Shown piece by piece: positions 25,690-34,004 of a stretch of DNA of 41,913 nucleotides. Origin of the DNA: Terriglobia bacterium (lineage in GTDB: Bacteria > Acidobacteriota > Terriglobia > UBA7540). Below the pieces are notes generated by a model, which was given only the letters and a program-made list of their open reading frames with translations, had not been told where the DNA came from and did no database searches. Position 1 is the first letter of the stretch, and each line of letters opens with the position of its first letter. The stretch spans positions 1 through 41,913 of the forward strand of contig JASHPE010000350.1 of the NCBI GenBank assembly GCA_030038235.1, read 5' to 3'. A program made the translations under genes and the position numbers.

Positions 25690-26303
25690 ATTACCTGACC
25701 CCCTGAGGAGAGTATCGGCGCCGCGTAATCACCTCACCAGCCAGCGATCATGGGACTCGCCTTGGCACACTAATCGCGTGGCGTCGGATTCCGTGTGAAA
25801 TCCGGCGGGTGCGGCCGCACGGTTTCATCTGCTGCTTTGGACGTGTCGCGTCCGAGAGTTCATTGAAACCTGTTCCTGCTCTCGAACACGGCAACCCCCC
25901 CCGGGGATGGAGAGGCCAGAGTATGCTGGACCCGTGCGGCAGGCAAATTTCCAGCACGTAAACTTCACGTCAACTGCGGGTCAACAGGGCGGCGGGAGCG
26001 GCGGAATGCAGGAACTTTCACTTTGGGTTCCTGGCGGACCTGCAAGGCAGGCACCGAACCACCCCGAACGCACGCCCCTGGGCAGAAGAACCTTCTGCGC
26101 GCCCCCGGTCGCTTGAAGGCTTGCCGCGAATGTAGCGAAAGGGTTACCCCTTTTTACTGGAGAGTAACCTAATTAGGACTTATTCGGCCTCTCCGGACTT
26201 CGGAAACCCGAGCGATGCAATTTGAATTCCAAGGAGACAGGCAACTGATTCATCAGGAGCCCGGTATTCGGACGGGCGTTGCGAAGAAGGCCTGGAGGGA
26301 AGC
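25690..26303. other. 614-base divergent intergenic region
   Basis: It separates the minus-strand beta-helix gene from the plus-strand alpha/alpha-toroid gene, so it must hold promoters for both. It contains a sigma-54-like site at 25763-25778, a short AAAGGG/CCCTTT hairpin followed by Ts at 26138-26155, and GGAGGG before the GTG at 26304. Short open frames here have no ribosome sites or family signs. Confidence 0.55.
25763..25778 (+). promoter_or_regulatory. Sigma-54-like -24/-12 element (weak)
   Basis: TGGCACACTAATCGCG has the GG and GC dinucleotides 12 bases apart and a perfect TGGCAC -24 half, but a poor -12 half. It points toward the gene at 26304, about 525 bases away, which is a long leader. 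Many PEP-CTERM/exosortase loci are controlled by sigma-54, which is why it is recorded. Confidence 0.3.
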
Positions 26304-27599
26304 GTGACCGAGAGTTCGCCAGCTTCGTTTACGAATTCACGCCCGAATACGGGCCCTGTGGCTGACCGACATCTTCATCCCGGGGCGCCATCTCGATCCG
26401 CCGCACTGTCCGAACACCACCTCGGCACGAATCCGGCTTTCAAGAACCAGATCTACGAGTCCATTTGCCGATTGTCGGATTGGCTGGAGAAGAATGACTA
26501 TCGCGGCTACGACGTGTTCGATGGCCTGAACGCCAGGTTTCTGCGGCCGCTCACGCTGAACAGCAAGCTCCTGCGCACGGTGCTGCAGCAGGGAGTGCGG
26601 CGGTTTCCCATCAACCTGCGCCCGCTGCTGGGCATCGCCCCGAGCCGTTCGACAAAGGGCATGGGCTTTCTAGCCCGAGGCTTCCTGCGCCTTTATGACG
26701 CTACGGGTGAGACGGCCTGGCGGGAGAAAGCCGAATCGGCGTTGCAATGGCTGGTCGAGAATCAGTCCGAGGGTTACAGCGGCGCCTGCTGGGGAAACCA
26801 CTTCGATTACCAGGCGCGAGGAGACTTTTATCTGCCGAAGTCCGTGCCGACTGTCGTATGGACGTCTCTCATCGGTCACGCCTTTCTGGACGCCCACGCG
26901 CATCGTCCCGAGAATGGCTACCTGCGGGTGGCGGCGAGCGCCTGCGAGCACATCTTGCACGATGTGAAAGCGCTTGCCGAGCACGATTCAGTCTGCATCT
27001 GCTACACGCCAATCCACAACAGCTTGGTTCATAACGCGAACGCCCTGGCTGCCGGCCTGCTGGCCCGGACGTATTCCTACACGGGAAACGAAGCGTATCG
27101 GGCTTTGGCAGAGAAAGCGATTCGGTACACGGCCCGGTACCAGAGGCCCGACGCCTCCTGGTACTACGGAGAAGCGTCATATCGCCGATGGATCGACAAC
27201 TTCCATACGGCATACGTGCTCGATTCCTTCAAGCACTACACCGAGAGCACGGGCGATGACCGTTTCGAACCGAACCTGATGAATGGTTACAAATACTGGA
27301 AGAACACCTTCTTCCTTGGGGACGGAACTCCCAAATACTATCATCACAAAACCAAACCCATTGACATCCAGTGCTGCTCCCAGGCAATTGATACACTCGT
27401 GTTCTTCCACGACCGCGACCCGGACAGCCTGGCCTTGGCGCTGAAGGTAGCCAGGTGGACGATCGACCAGATGCAGGATCGCACCGGCTACTTCTACTAT
27501 CGCCGGTACTCGTCGCGGTTGTTGAACAAAACCCCGACCCTGCACTGGGGACAAGCGACCATGTTCTGCGCCCTCGCCGGACTATATAGACTCCTATAA
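26304..27599 (+). CDS. Alpha/alpha-toroid (six-hairpin) protein, possible polysaccharide-active enzyme
   Basis: 431 aa; GTG 26304 has GGAGG 5 bases before it. After a variable N-terminus of about 45 residues, helical-hairpin repeats fill the protein: FLARGFLRLYDATGETAWREKAESALQWL, AFLDAHAHRPENGYLRVAASACEHIL and GLLARTYSYTGNEAYRALAEKAIRY. Conserved aromatic and acidic patches (CWGNHFDYQAR, SWYYGE, RRWIDNFHTAYVLD, QCCSQAIDTL) face the inside of such barrels and are usually sugar-binding. No signal peptide. Proteins of this fold include glycosidases, lyases and epimerases; which one applies here is not clear. It lies 15 bases before a GT4 gene. Confidence 0.6.
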   Translation: MTESSPASFTNSRPNTGPVADRHLHPGAPSRSAALSEHHLGTNPAFKNQIYESICRLSDWLEKNDYRGYDVFDGLNARFLRPLTLNSKLLRTVLQQGVRRFPINLRPLLGIAPSRSTKGMGFLARGFLRLYDATGETAWREKAESALQWLVENQSEGYSGACWGNHFDYQARGDFYLPKSVPTVVWTSLIGHAFLDAHAHRPENGYLRVAASACEHILHDVKALAEHDSVCICYTPIHNSLVHNANALAAGLLARTYSYTGNEAYRALAEKAIRYTARYQRPDASWYYGEASYRRWIDNFHTAYVLDSFKHYTESTGDDRFEPNLMNGYKYWKNTFFLGDGTPKYYHHKTKPIDIQCCSQAIDTLVFFHDRDPDSLALALKVARWTIDQMQDRTGYFYYRRYSSRLLNKTPTLHWGQATMFCALAGLYRLL

Positions 27600-27614
27600 C
27601 GAGCCGATTCCAAC

Positions 27615-28880
27615 ATGAAGAGGAAGATCCTGATCATCGTTGAGAATTTGCCGGTTCCCTTCGACCGGCGGGTATGGAAGGAGGCCTGCTCCCTGCGCGA
27701 CAACGGGTACGAGGTAAGCGTGTTGTGCCCGCGGGGCAAGGGCTACGAGCGGGGGTTTGAAGTCCTTGAAGGGATTCAGATTTACAGGCACCCCATGCCA
27801 GGAGAAGGCAACAGCCGGATTGGGTATCTGTGGGAGTACGGTTGCGCGCTGTTTTGGGAATTCTGGTATGCATGGAGGATCTATTGGCGGCAGCGATTTC
27901 AGGTAATTCAGGGCTGCAATCCACCCGATCTGATTTTCCTGGTCGCCCTGCCGTTTAAGCTACTAGGAGTCAAGTACATCTTCGACCATCATGATGCCGG
28001 TCCCGAGCTCTATCTTGCCAAGTACGGCAGGAAGGGGATTCTCTACCGTCTTCAGCTCTGGCTTGAAAGCCTGTGCTATCGGTCGAGTGACGCCGTGATG
28101 TCGACCAACAGCAGCTACCGGCAGCTCGCCATAACTCGCGGCGGGGTCGCTCCGGAGGACGCGTTCATTGTGCGCAATGGGCCTGATTTGAGAACCTTCA
28201 AAAGCGTCCCGCCGAACCCGGTCCTGAAGCACGGCAAGGCTCATCTCGTCGGCTATGTAGGGACGATGAGCACCCAGGAGGGCCTGGAGATACTTCTGAG
28301 CGCGGCATTGTATATTAAGAACTCGGGACGCCGCGACGTTCATTTCACTTGCGTCGGTGGCGGGCCGGGATTGCCTCGACTCCGGAAGTTGGTGCGTGAG
28401 AAACGTCTCGACAATGTCGTGAATTTCACGGGAAGAATTCCGGACGACGAGATGATCGAGATCCTGTCAACGGCCGACGTATGCGTCAACCCCGACAAAC
28501 CATGCGAAATGAACAGCATTTCCACAATGGTCAAAATCATGGAGTACATGGCCTTGGCCAAGCCAATCGTCCAGTTTGATCTCAGGGAGGGCAAATTTAG
28601 CGCGATGGATGCTTCCCTTTACGCCGACGATCAGAACCAGGTGGTTGATTTTGCCAACAAGATTCTTTGGTTGCTCGACAATCCCGACGAGCGCAAGAGG
28701 ATGGGTGAATTCGGACGCAGAAGGGTGGAGGAAGAATTGGATTGGAAGCACTCTGTCCACAATCTGTTGGCGGCCTATCAGAGGGCGTTCGCGAAAGGCG
28801 CGCTACCACTTCGAGGTTCTGCTCTGCCGCTCATGAGCGGCGAGAAGGAGACCGGGGAGGCCGGCTCAGAAAGCAGATAA
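27615..28880 (+). CDS. Family 4 glycosyltransferase
   Basis: 421 aa GT-B enzyme. VENLPVPFDRRVWKEACSL is the N-terminal motif of the GT4 group common in exopolysaccharide loci; YIFDHHDAGPELY and VRNGPDLRTF follow. The C-domain has VGYVGTMSTQEGLEILLSA, VCVGGGPGLPRLRKL-like nucleotide loop (FTCVGGGPGLP), FTGRIPDDEMIEIL, and the donor-binding E-x7-E region in CEMNSISTMVKIMEYMALAKPIV. AGAGGAAG overlaps its 5' end region. It probably adds a sugar to the repeat unit on the cytoplasmic face. Confidence 0.93.
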   Translation: MKRKILIIVENLPVPFDRRVWKEACSLRDNGYEVSVLCPRGKGYERGFEVLEGIQIYRHPMPGEGNSRIGYLWEYGCALFWEFWYAWRIYWRQRFQVIQGCNPPDLIFLVALPFKLLGVKYIFDHHDAGPELYLAKYGRKGILYRLQLWLESLCYRSSDAVMSTNSSYRQLAITRGGVAPEDAFIVRNGPDLRTFKSVPPNPVLKHGKAHLVGYVGTMSTQEGLEILLSAALYIKNSGRRDVHFTCVGGGPGLPRLRKLVREKRLDNVVNFTGRIPDDEMIEILSTADVCVNPDKPCEMNSISTMVKIMEYMALAKPIVQFDLREGKFSAMDASLYADDQNQVVDFANKILWLLDNPDERKRMGEFGRRRVEEELDWKHSVHNLLAAYQRAFAKGALPLRGSALPLMSGEKETGEAGSESR

Positions 28881-28974
28881 CGGGAAGAGAAGTATACGTC
28901 ATTAGCTGAGCCTGACTTGGGTCCCAAGCGAACATTCTCAACCGGGCCATGTCGAAGCGGCGAGCCAACCTTTT

Positions 28975-30084
28975 ATGACCGCCCACGTTGTTGCAAGCAC
29001 TGAGGAAACGCTGACCCGCGAAGAACGACGGACCATGATGAGCGGTGTGTTCAGAATCGATCCCCTGAGCGATCCGCGATGGCTCTCGCTTTTGGAGAGG
29101 CACTCAGAGGCCTCTATATTTCACACCCCGGAATGGCTGCGATGTCTGCACCGCACGTACGGATACGAACCTGTTCTCTATACCAGCTCTCCTCCTGGCC
29201 GGCCGCTGAGCGACGGAGTTGTTTTCTGCCGTATCGACAGCTGGCTGACTGGATCGCGCCTGGTTTCACTGCCGTTTTCCGATCACTGCCAGCCCCTCGC
29301 GGGGCCTTGCGGGGCGCCCGCCGTTTTGCTGAAAGCCGAGGATGTCGGCTACAAGGGCTGCAAATACGTCGAGATACGGCCTTTAGACTTCCGAGGGTTT
29401 GAGGAGCCTGTACTGCCCCGTTTTCAAGCGAATGAGGAATATTATTTTCATAGCCTTGATTTGAGGCCCGACCTCGACGTACTCTTTCGCAGCTTCCATA
29501 AGAGCTGTATTCAGAGAAAAATTCAGCGAGCCGAGCGAGAGAGTCTGACATATGAAGCAGGGCGATCCGAGTCAATATTGGCCAAGTTCTATCATCTGCA
29601 ACTGCTCACGCGGCGCCGCCACCGTCTCCCGCCTCAGCCCCTCGCGTGGTTTCGGAACCTCATCGACTGTCTTCGTGACAAGCTCACGATTCGAATTCTT
29701 TCTAAAGGCGGTCAGCCTATAGCCGGAATCCTGACCCTATCCTTCAAGACGACTTTGGTTTACAAGTATGGGTGCTCTGACGCAGGTTGTCATCGTCTCG
29801 GCGGGATGCCGCTCCTGTTCTGGAGGGCTATTCAGGAAGGAAAGCAGCTAGGCGCAGAAGAATTCGATTTGGGCCGATCGGAGATCGACAATCGCGGTCT
29901 TGCTGCCTTCAAGGAACACCTGGGCGCAACGCGCTCCAAGCTGGCTTACTTCAGGCTGGCGCCGCGCGAATCGAACGGCGCGCCGAGAAAGCGGCAGTTG
30001 CGAATCGTTCGTTACGCGCTGGCGCGTGTGCCGGGCCCGGTGGCGCAGCTAGTAGGCAGCGCGCTTTACAGACACATAGGTTAG
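28975..30084 (+). CDS. FemAB-like acyltransferase of the exosortase-associated type
   Basis: 369 aa. FRIDPLSDPRWLSLLERHSEASIFHTPEWLRCLHRTYGYEP is the typical N-terminal start of BioF2/FemAB-like GNAT proteins found in PEP-CTERM exopolysaccharide loci. FHKSCIQRKIQRAERESL, FYHLQLLTRRRHRLPPQPLAWF, PIAGILTLSF, YKYGCSD and FDLGRSEIDNRGLAAFKEHLGA follow the double-GNAT layout. ATG 28975 and ATG 29035/29038 are all possible; the later ones fit where conservation begins. It may add an amino-acyl or acyl group to an amino sugar. The acyl donor is unknown; the ACP at 16638 is one candidate. Confidence 0.8.
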   Translation: MTAHVVASTEETLTREERRTMMSGVFRIDPLSDPRWLSLLERHSEASIFHTPEWLRCLHRTYGYEPVLYTSSPPGRPLSDGVVFCRIDSWLTGSRLVSLPFSDHCQPLAGPCGAPAVLLKAEDVGYKGCKYVEIRPLDFRGFEEPVLPRFQANEEYYFHSLDLRPDLDVLFRSFHKSCIQRKIQRAERESLTYEAGRSESILAKFYHLQLLTRRRHRLPPQPLAWFRNLIDCLRDKLTIRILSKGGQPIAGILTLSFKTTLVYKYGCSDAGCHRLGGMPLLFWRAIQEGKQLGAEEFDLGRSEIDNRGLAAFKEHLGATRSKLAYFRLAPRESNGAPRKRQLRIVRYALARVPGPVAQLVGSALYRHIG

Positions 30085-30112
30085 CATCGCGTGAGGGGGA
30101 GCGAGTGCTGAA

Positions 30113-31477
30113 ATGACAATGCCATTGCTCGACTTTTACCGCTGTCCGGAAACCTTCGGAGGGTTTAGCTTGACCTCACAATTGTGCACCGAGCCGGGCT
30201 ACTTCCGGTTTGGTCATGATCTCGTCTGCTTCGGACAATGTGCGGCAGGCTATTCCTCCCGCTCGTCGAACAATGGGCTTTTCGACGCGTTTCGCAGCGT
30301 CAGCTTCAACCACTCCGGCGTCCGGCTGCCTTTTGATCTCAGCCAAGTCGTCGACAACCTGCGCTTGGAGCGCTATGTCCCGCCTCCGGATGCGGGATTG
30401 ATGCGGCGGGCGATTCGAGATGGCTACTACCTGATTCGCCCGTTTCTCGGAGTCTCCCTCCGCAAGCACTTCCAGAAGTTGTTTCTTCGGGGTTGGGATG
30501 CGATTCCATTTCCCGGTTGGCCGGTCGACATGACGGTAGAACGCCTGCTCGAAAAGCTTATGATCCTCCTTCTTAAGTCACAAGAGGCAGGCGCGGTCCC
30601 ATTCATCTGGTTCTGGCCGGATGGCGCCTCAAGCTGCGCGATGATGACTCATGATGTCGAAACCGGCACTGGGTTGGGTTTCTGCCCGGAACTGATGGAT
30701 GTCGACGATGCCTGGGGGATCAAGGCGTCGTTCCAAATTGTGCCGGAGAAGCGGTATCCCGTCACTCCCCAATTTCTCGACAGCATCCGGAACCGGGGAT
30801 TTGAGCTTAATGTTCAGGACTTGAATCACGACGGCCACCTTTTCGACAATCGCAAGCGGTTTCTTGTTCGGGCAGAAGCGATCAATGGGTATGCCAAGGC
30901 ATTTGGCGCGAGGGGATTTCGCGCCGCAATGATGCATCGTAACCCGGACTGGTATGAGGCCCTCGGTGTGTCCTATGATCTGTCAATCCCTAATACTGCG
31001 CATCTGGAGCCTCAGCACGGCGGCTGCTGCACAGTGTTCCCCTACTTCATTGGCAATGTCCTGGAGCTTCCGCTGACTACCACCCAGGATTATTCTCTCT
31101 TTCACATTTTGAACGACTACTCGATTGAGTTGTGGAAGCGTCAGATCGGTCTGATCCGGCAGCGGCATGGTCTGGTGAGCTTCATTATTCATCCGGATTA
31201 CATCATCGCAAAGCGGGCCCGAGATACGTATCTGGCACTGCTGGAACATCTCACAGGGCTGCGCGAGGATTGCAACGTGTGGATGCCTCTCCCCGGCGAA
31301 GTTGACCGCTGGTGGAGGGAGAGGAGTCAAATGCAGCTCGTAGTCGAAGATGGCCGCTGGGTGATCAAGGGACCGGGCAGCGAGCGCGCTCGCGTAGCCT
31401 TTGCCACCCTCGATGGAGAAGATTTGCGGTACAGAGTTTCGAATGAGGTGACGCCGCCGGTTGCATGCGCATGTTGA
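30113..31477 (+). CDS. Polysaccharide-deacetylase-fold protein
   Basis: 454 aa, ATG 30113. The NodB-like core starts near residue 176 with SCAMMTHDVETGTGLGFCPELMDVDDAWGIKASFQIVPEKRY, where the HDVE supplies the metal-binding Asp and the GIKASF strand is typical. NVQDLNHDGHLFDN replaces the HxxxH motif with HDGH, and GFRAAMMHRNPDWYEAL and FIIHPDYI are the later motifs. The first 170 residues are a separate region with no recognised family. It precedes the exosortase gene by 78-123 bases. Deacetylase or related hydrolase; likely cytoplasmic since no signal peptide is seen. Confidence 0.75.
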   Translation: MTMPLLDFYRCPETFGGFSLTSQLCTEPGYFRFGHDLVCFGQCAAGYSSRSSNNGLFDAFRSVSFNHSGVRLPFDLSQVVDNLRLERYVPPPDAGLMRRAIRDGYYLIRPFLGVSLRKHFQKLFLRGWDAIPFPGWPVDMTVERLLEKLMILLLKSQEAGAVPFIWFWPDGASSCAMMTHDVETGTGLGFCPELMDVDDAWGIKASFQIVPEKRYPVTPQFLDSIRNRGFELNVQDLNHDGHLFDNRKRFLVRAEAINGYAKAFGARGFRAAMMHRNPDWYEALGVSYDLSIPNTAHLEPQHGGCCTVFPYFIGNVLELPLTTTQDYSLFHILNDYSIELWKRQIGLIRQRHGLVSFIIHPDYIIAKRARDTYLALLEHLTGLREDCNVWMPLPGEVDRWWRERSQMQLVVEDGRWVIKGPGSERARVAFATLDGEDLRYRVSNEVTPPVACAC

Positions 31478-31600
31478 TCACACGTGCGGTCGGCGTCTCC
31501 CTCTTGATTTCTGAGCCCTTAATCTTGGCGGTCGGCAGATTCGACCCGTGTTCGATTGGAACTCACAGGAAGCTGCGACGGCTTAAGAACCCGGAGCACA

Positions 31601-32578
31601 ATGCCTGATAATCAAGCGGATCTGCGCGCGCCACTCGATCTAACCGTTCATTCTGACGGTTCTGGCTTAGAGCTCCGCGAGCCCCTCACCGCACGAAACA
31701 CGCTCCTGGCGCTGTTGATTGCCGTGTCGCTCGCCGGCTTTTGGGCGCCAGTCCGCAACCTGACGACTCTTTCGATGGGTAGCGACGAGTATTCTTATCT
31801 CGTTCTGATACCAGCGATGGTCTTGGGTCTCTTTTACATCGAGCGGAGAACCATATTCCGGCGTATCCAGTATTCCCTCGGCGCCGGAACCATCGTCATC
31901 CTGGGCGGCCTCGTGACGGCCGGCGCCGCCGCCCTCCTATCCGGCCGGTTCAGCGTGGACGACCGGCTGTCGTTGGAGATTCTCGGCCTGGTTACGATTT
32001 GGATCGGCTCTTTCATCCTCTGCTACGGAACCAGGGCCTCGCGTGCTGGACTTTTTGCACTGCTTTTCGGCCTGTTGCTGGTGCCGCTGCCGCCAAATGT
32101 GATGGCTACGCCCATCGCGTCGGTCCAGCACGCCTCGGCGGACGTTGCCGCCTTTCTCTTTACACTCACCGGCATACCCGCTTTCCGGGACGGCTTGACA
32201 TTTTCCTTGCCCCGGCTCACGTTCGTGGTTGCGACGGAGTGCAGCGGAATTCATTCCAGCATTGCCCTGTTTATTGCCAGCATTCTGGTAGGTCATTTTT
32301 GCTTTAAAAGCGGCTGGAAGAAAGCTCTCGTGGTTCTGTTGGTATTTCCCGTCGTTTCCTTCACGAACGGACTTCGGATGTTTACTCTCGCCACGCTCGC
32401 GGTTTACGTCGACATGAGCTTCTTTTATGGGAACCTTCACCACAAGGGCGGGAGCCTTTTTTTTGCGCTTGCGCTCCTGATTTTGGCCGGCGTGACCAGA
32501 CTCCTTCGAGGCCGCTGGCCCCAGACGAAGTCGGCCTCGCCGACTGGTCCCATTACGGATACGCGCACCGGAACCTGA
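31601..32578 (+). CDS. Exosortase (EpsH-related transpeptidase of the PEP-CTERM system)
   Basis: 325 aa from ATG 31601 with GGAG 6 bases upstream; a TTG at 31556 has no ribosome site. About eight hydrophobic helices. The catalytic residues of the family are in place: C214 in ATECSGIHSSIALF, R259 in NGLRM, and H280/H281 in NLHHKGGSLFF. Exosortases cut PEP-CTERM tails at the inner membrane during export. The substrate in this window is the PEP-CTERM protein at 35583, with a decayed tail at 32619-32867 just behind the exosortase gene. Linkage with exopolysaccharide synthesis is the normal context of this family. The exact exosortase subtype is not assigned. Confidence 0.93.
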   Translation: MPDNQADLRAPLDLTVHSDGSGLELREPLTARNTLLALLIAVSLAGFWAPVRNLTTLSMGSDEYSYLVLIPAMVLGLFYIERRTIFRRIQYSLGAGTIVILGGLVTAGAAALLSGRFSVDDRLSLEILGLVTIWIGSFILCYGTRASRAGLFALLFGLLLVPLPPNVMATPIASVQHASADVAAFLFTLTGIPAFRDGLTFSLPRLTFVVATECSGIHSSIALFIASILVGHFCFKSGWKKALVVLLVFPVVSFTNGLRMFTLATLAVYVDMSFFYGNLHHKGGSLFFALALLILAGVTRLLRGRWPQTKSASPTGPITDTRTGT

Positions 32579-32618
32579 CCGGCTGGAAAAGCATTGACCC
32601 TGCAGCTACTTTCAGTGA

Positions 32619-32867
32619 GGACGGGGACGATCGGCCCATGACGCACAGGAATCGAGTACAGCTTGGGATCTGCTTGCTGGCCGGTACTGTGTGCTGCCGC
32701 CCCGAACGAGCTGGATCGTAGGGTCCTACGCGCCCTCTGCGCCTGACCCGGGAACCTTGCTGTTGCTAGCCATGGCGGTGATCGCCCTTGCCGTCGCGGC
32801 AGGCCGCGCGCAGATTCGTCGGCAAAGAACATGGCACGTCTTCCGGCGCACCTCTAAAACTAGCTGA
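32619..32867 (+). pseudogene. Remnant of a PEP-CTERM protein: C-terminal sorting tail without a gene body
   Basis: A frame open from 32619 to the TGA at 32865-32867 has no good start codon but ends in a clear sorting tail: SAPDPGTLLLLAMAVIALAV followed by Arg-rich residues (RAQIRRQR) near 32745-32820. This is the Pro-x-Pro, hydrophobic helix and basic end pattern of PEP-CTERM (PDPGT in place of PEPxx). The frame then runs on for 14 more residues. It overlaps the region just before the HAF-repeat gene, whose protein lacks any tail. Likely left from a deleted or rearranged substrate gene. Confidence 0.5.
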
Positions 32868-32880
32868 ACAGTTTCGTACC

Positions 32881-33792
32881 GTGGGACGAACGACTCGCAT
32901 ACTGCTCGCGTTGCCTCTCATAATCGTATTTTGTGGCGCGGCGCCACAGACGCGCAAAGATACCCCGTCGGGCCTCAACAAGACGGTGAAGGGGCTATTT
33001 CCGTTTTGCGGTTTCGTGGAGAGCGGCGGTCGCTTTACCATCTTGCACGGCGTCTACTTTTTTGGCGGCCAGCCTTCAGGAATGAACGCCAAAGGACAGA
33101 TCGCAGACCCGTACCTTGGCGTTGTTGACGCCGTCACGGGCGCCGTCACCCCGATCGCCGTGCCTGGCGCTAAGGTCACTGCGCCATTCGGGATCAATGA
33201 CGCCGGAACAGTCGTGGGCTACTACTTCAACGGTTCAGTCGATCAAGGGTTCCTGGACCGGGCAGGTACCTTTACCACGATTGTTCCTCCTAGCGCCACT
33301 TGGACCGTGGCCTACGGCATCAATGCCGCTGGAGAAGTCGTGGGTTATTACTTAAGTGGCTCGAAGACCCGAGGATTCGTGTATCACGATGGCGCCTTCA
33401 GCAGCGTCGACTTTCCTGGTGCGCGCTACACCATACCTACGGGCATCAACGACAGGGGAGATATTGTCGGCATACAGTCCGACGGAAAGTCGGAGCACGG
33501 CTTCCTGGACAGCGGGGGTACCTTCACCAGGATTGACCATCCTGACGCAACCTGGACGGACATCTACGGGATCGACAACGAGGGACGCATTGCGGGCCGT
33601 TTTTTCAACAAACGCGGGGCGGAAGAGGGATTCTTGGACAAAAGCGGTGCGTTCACCGCGATAGACTTTCCCGGCGCGGTTTCGACCGACGCACAAGGTA
33701 TCAACGACGAGGGGAATATCGTCGGAACCGCCCGACTCCGGAATGTTGCTACTAATCGACGTGGGTACAGCCCCCCTTGCCCCAGCCGGTAG
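32881..33792 (+). CDS. Secreted HAF-repeat (beta-propeller-like) protein without sorting tail
   Basis: 303 aa from GTG 32881, chosen because it gives a good signal peptide (GRTTRILLALPLIIVFCGAAP); a TTG at 32788 in the same frame would add 31 unlikely residues. The mature part is made of about five repeats of some 43 residues of the form GINDAGTVVGYY...GFLDRAGTFTTI, PGA, seen at residues near 98, 141, 184, 226 and 270. Such HAF-type repeats are frequent in secreted proteins of PEP-CTERM bacteria. The last 15 residues (from VATNRRGYSPP) break the repeat pattern and contain no sorting tail, so a frameshift or loss of the 3' end is possible. The leucine-rich signal holds a Cys (VFCGAA), so lipoprotein sorting is an alternative. 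Confidence 0.7.
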   Translation: MGRTTRILLALPLIIVFCGAAPQTRKDTPSGLNKTVKGLFPFCGFVESGGRFTILHGVYFFGGQPSGMNAKGQIADPYLGVVDAVTGAVTPIAVPGAKVTAPFGINDAGTVVGYYFNGSVDQGFLDRAGTFTTIVPPSATWTVAYGINAAGEVVGYYLSGSKTRGFVYHDGAFSSVDFPGARYTIPTGINDRGDIVGIQSDGKSEHGFLDSGGTFTRIDHPDATWTDIYGIDNEGRIAGRFFNKRGAEEGFLDKSGAFTAIDFPGAVSTDAQGINDEGNIVGTARLRNVATNRRGYSPPCPSR

Positions 33793-34004
33793 TGCGGTTT
33801 CCCGAATATAACCCGGGATAATCTTCCGGCCGGTGGGTACCGGGATGTGCCGTTGCGTCGCAGCGTGACGCCGGTTCGTCTCCTTGCAGGCCGAAAAAGC
33901 GGCCTTCTCTCCCAGATCTCTCGCCAAACTCCCCCTCCCCGAATATCCTGCCGCCGTTCCCCTCGCAGGATTGATTGCTCCCGATTCCCACCTGACAAGT
34001 CCCG

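Noticed and set aside
25748-25957. Short minus-strand frame in the gap before the alpha/alpha-toroid gene
   Set aside because: No ribosome site, no motif, and in a region expected to hold promoters.
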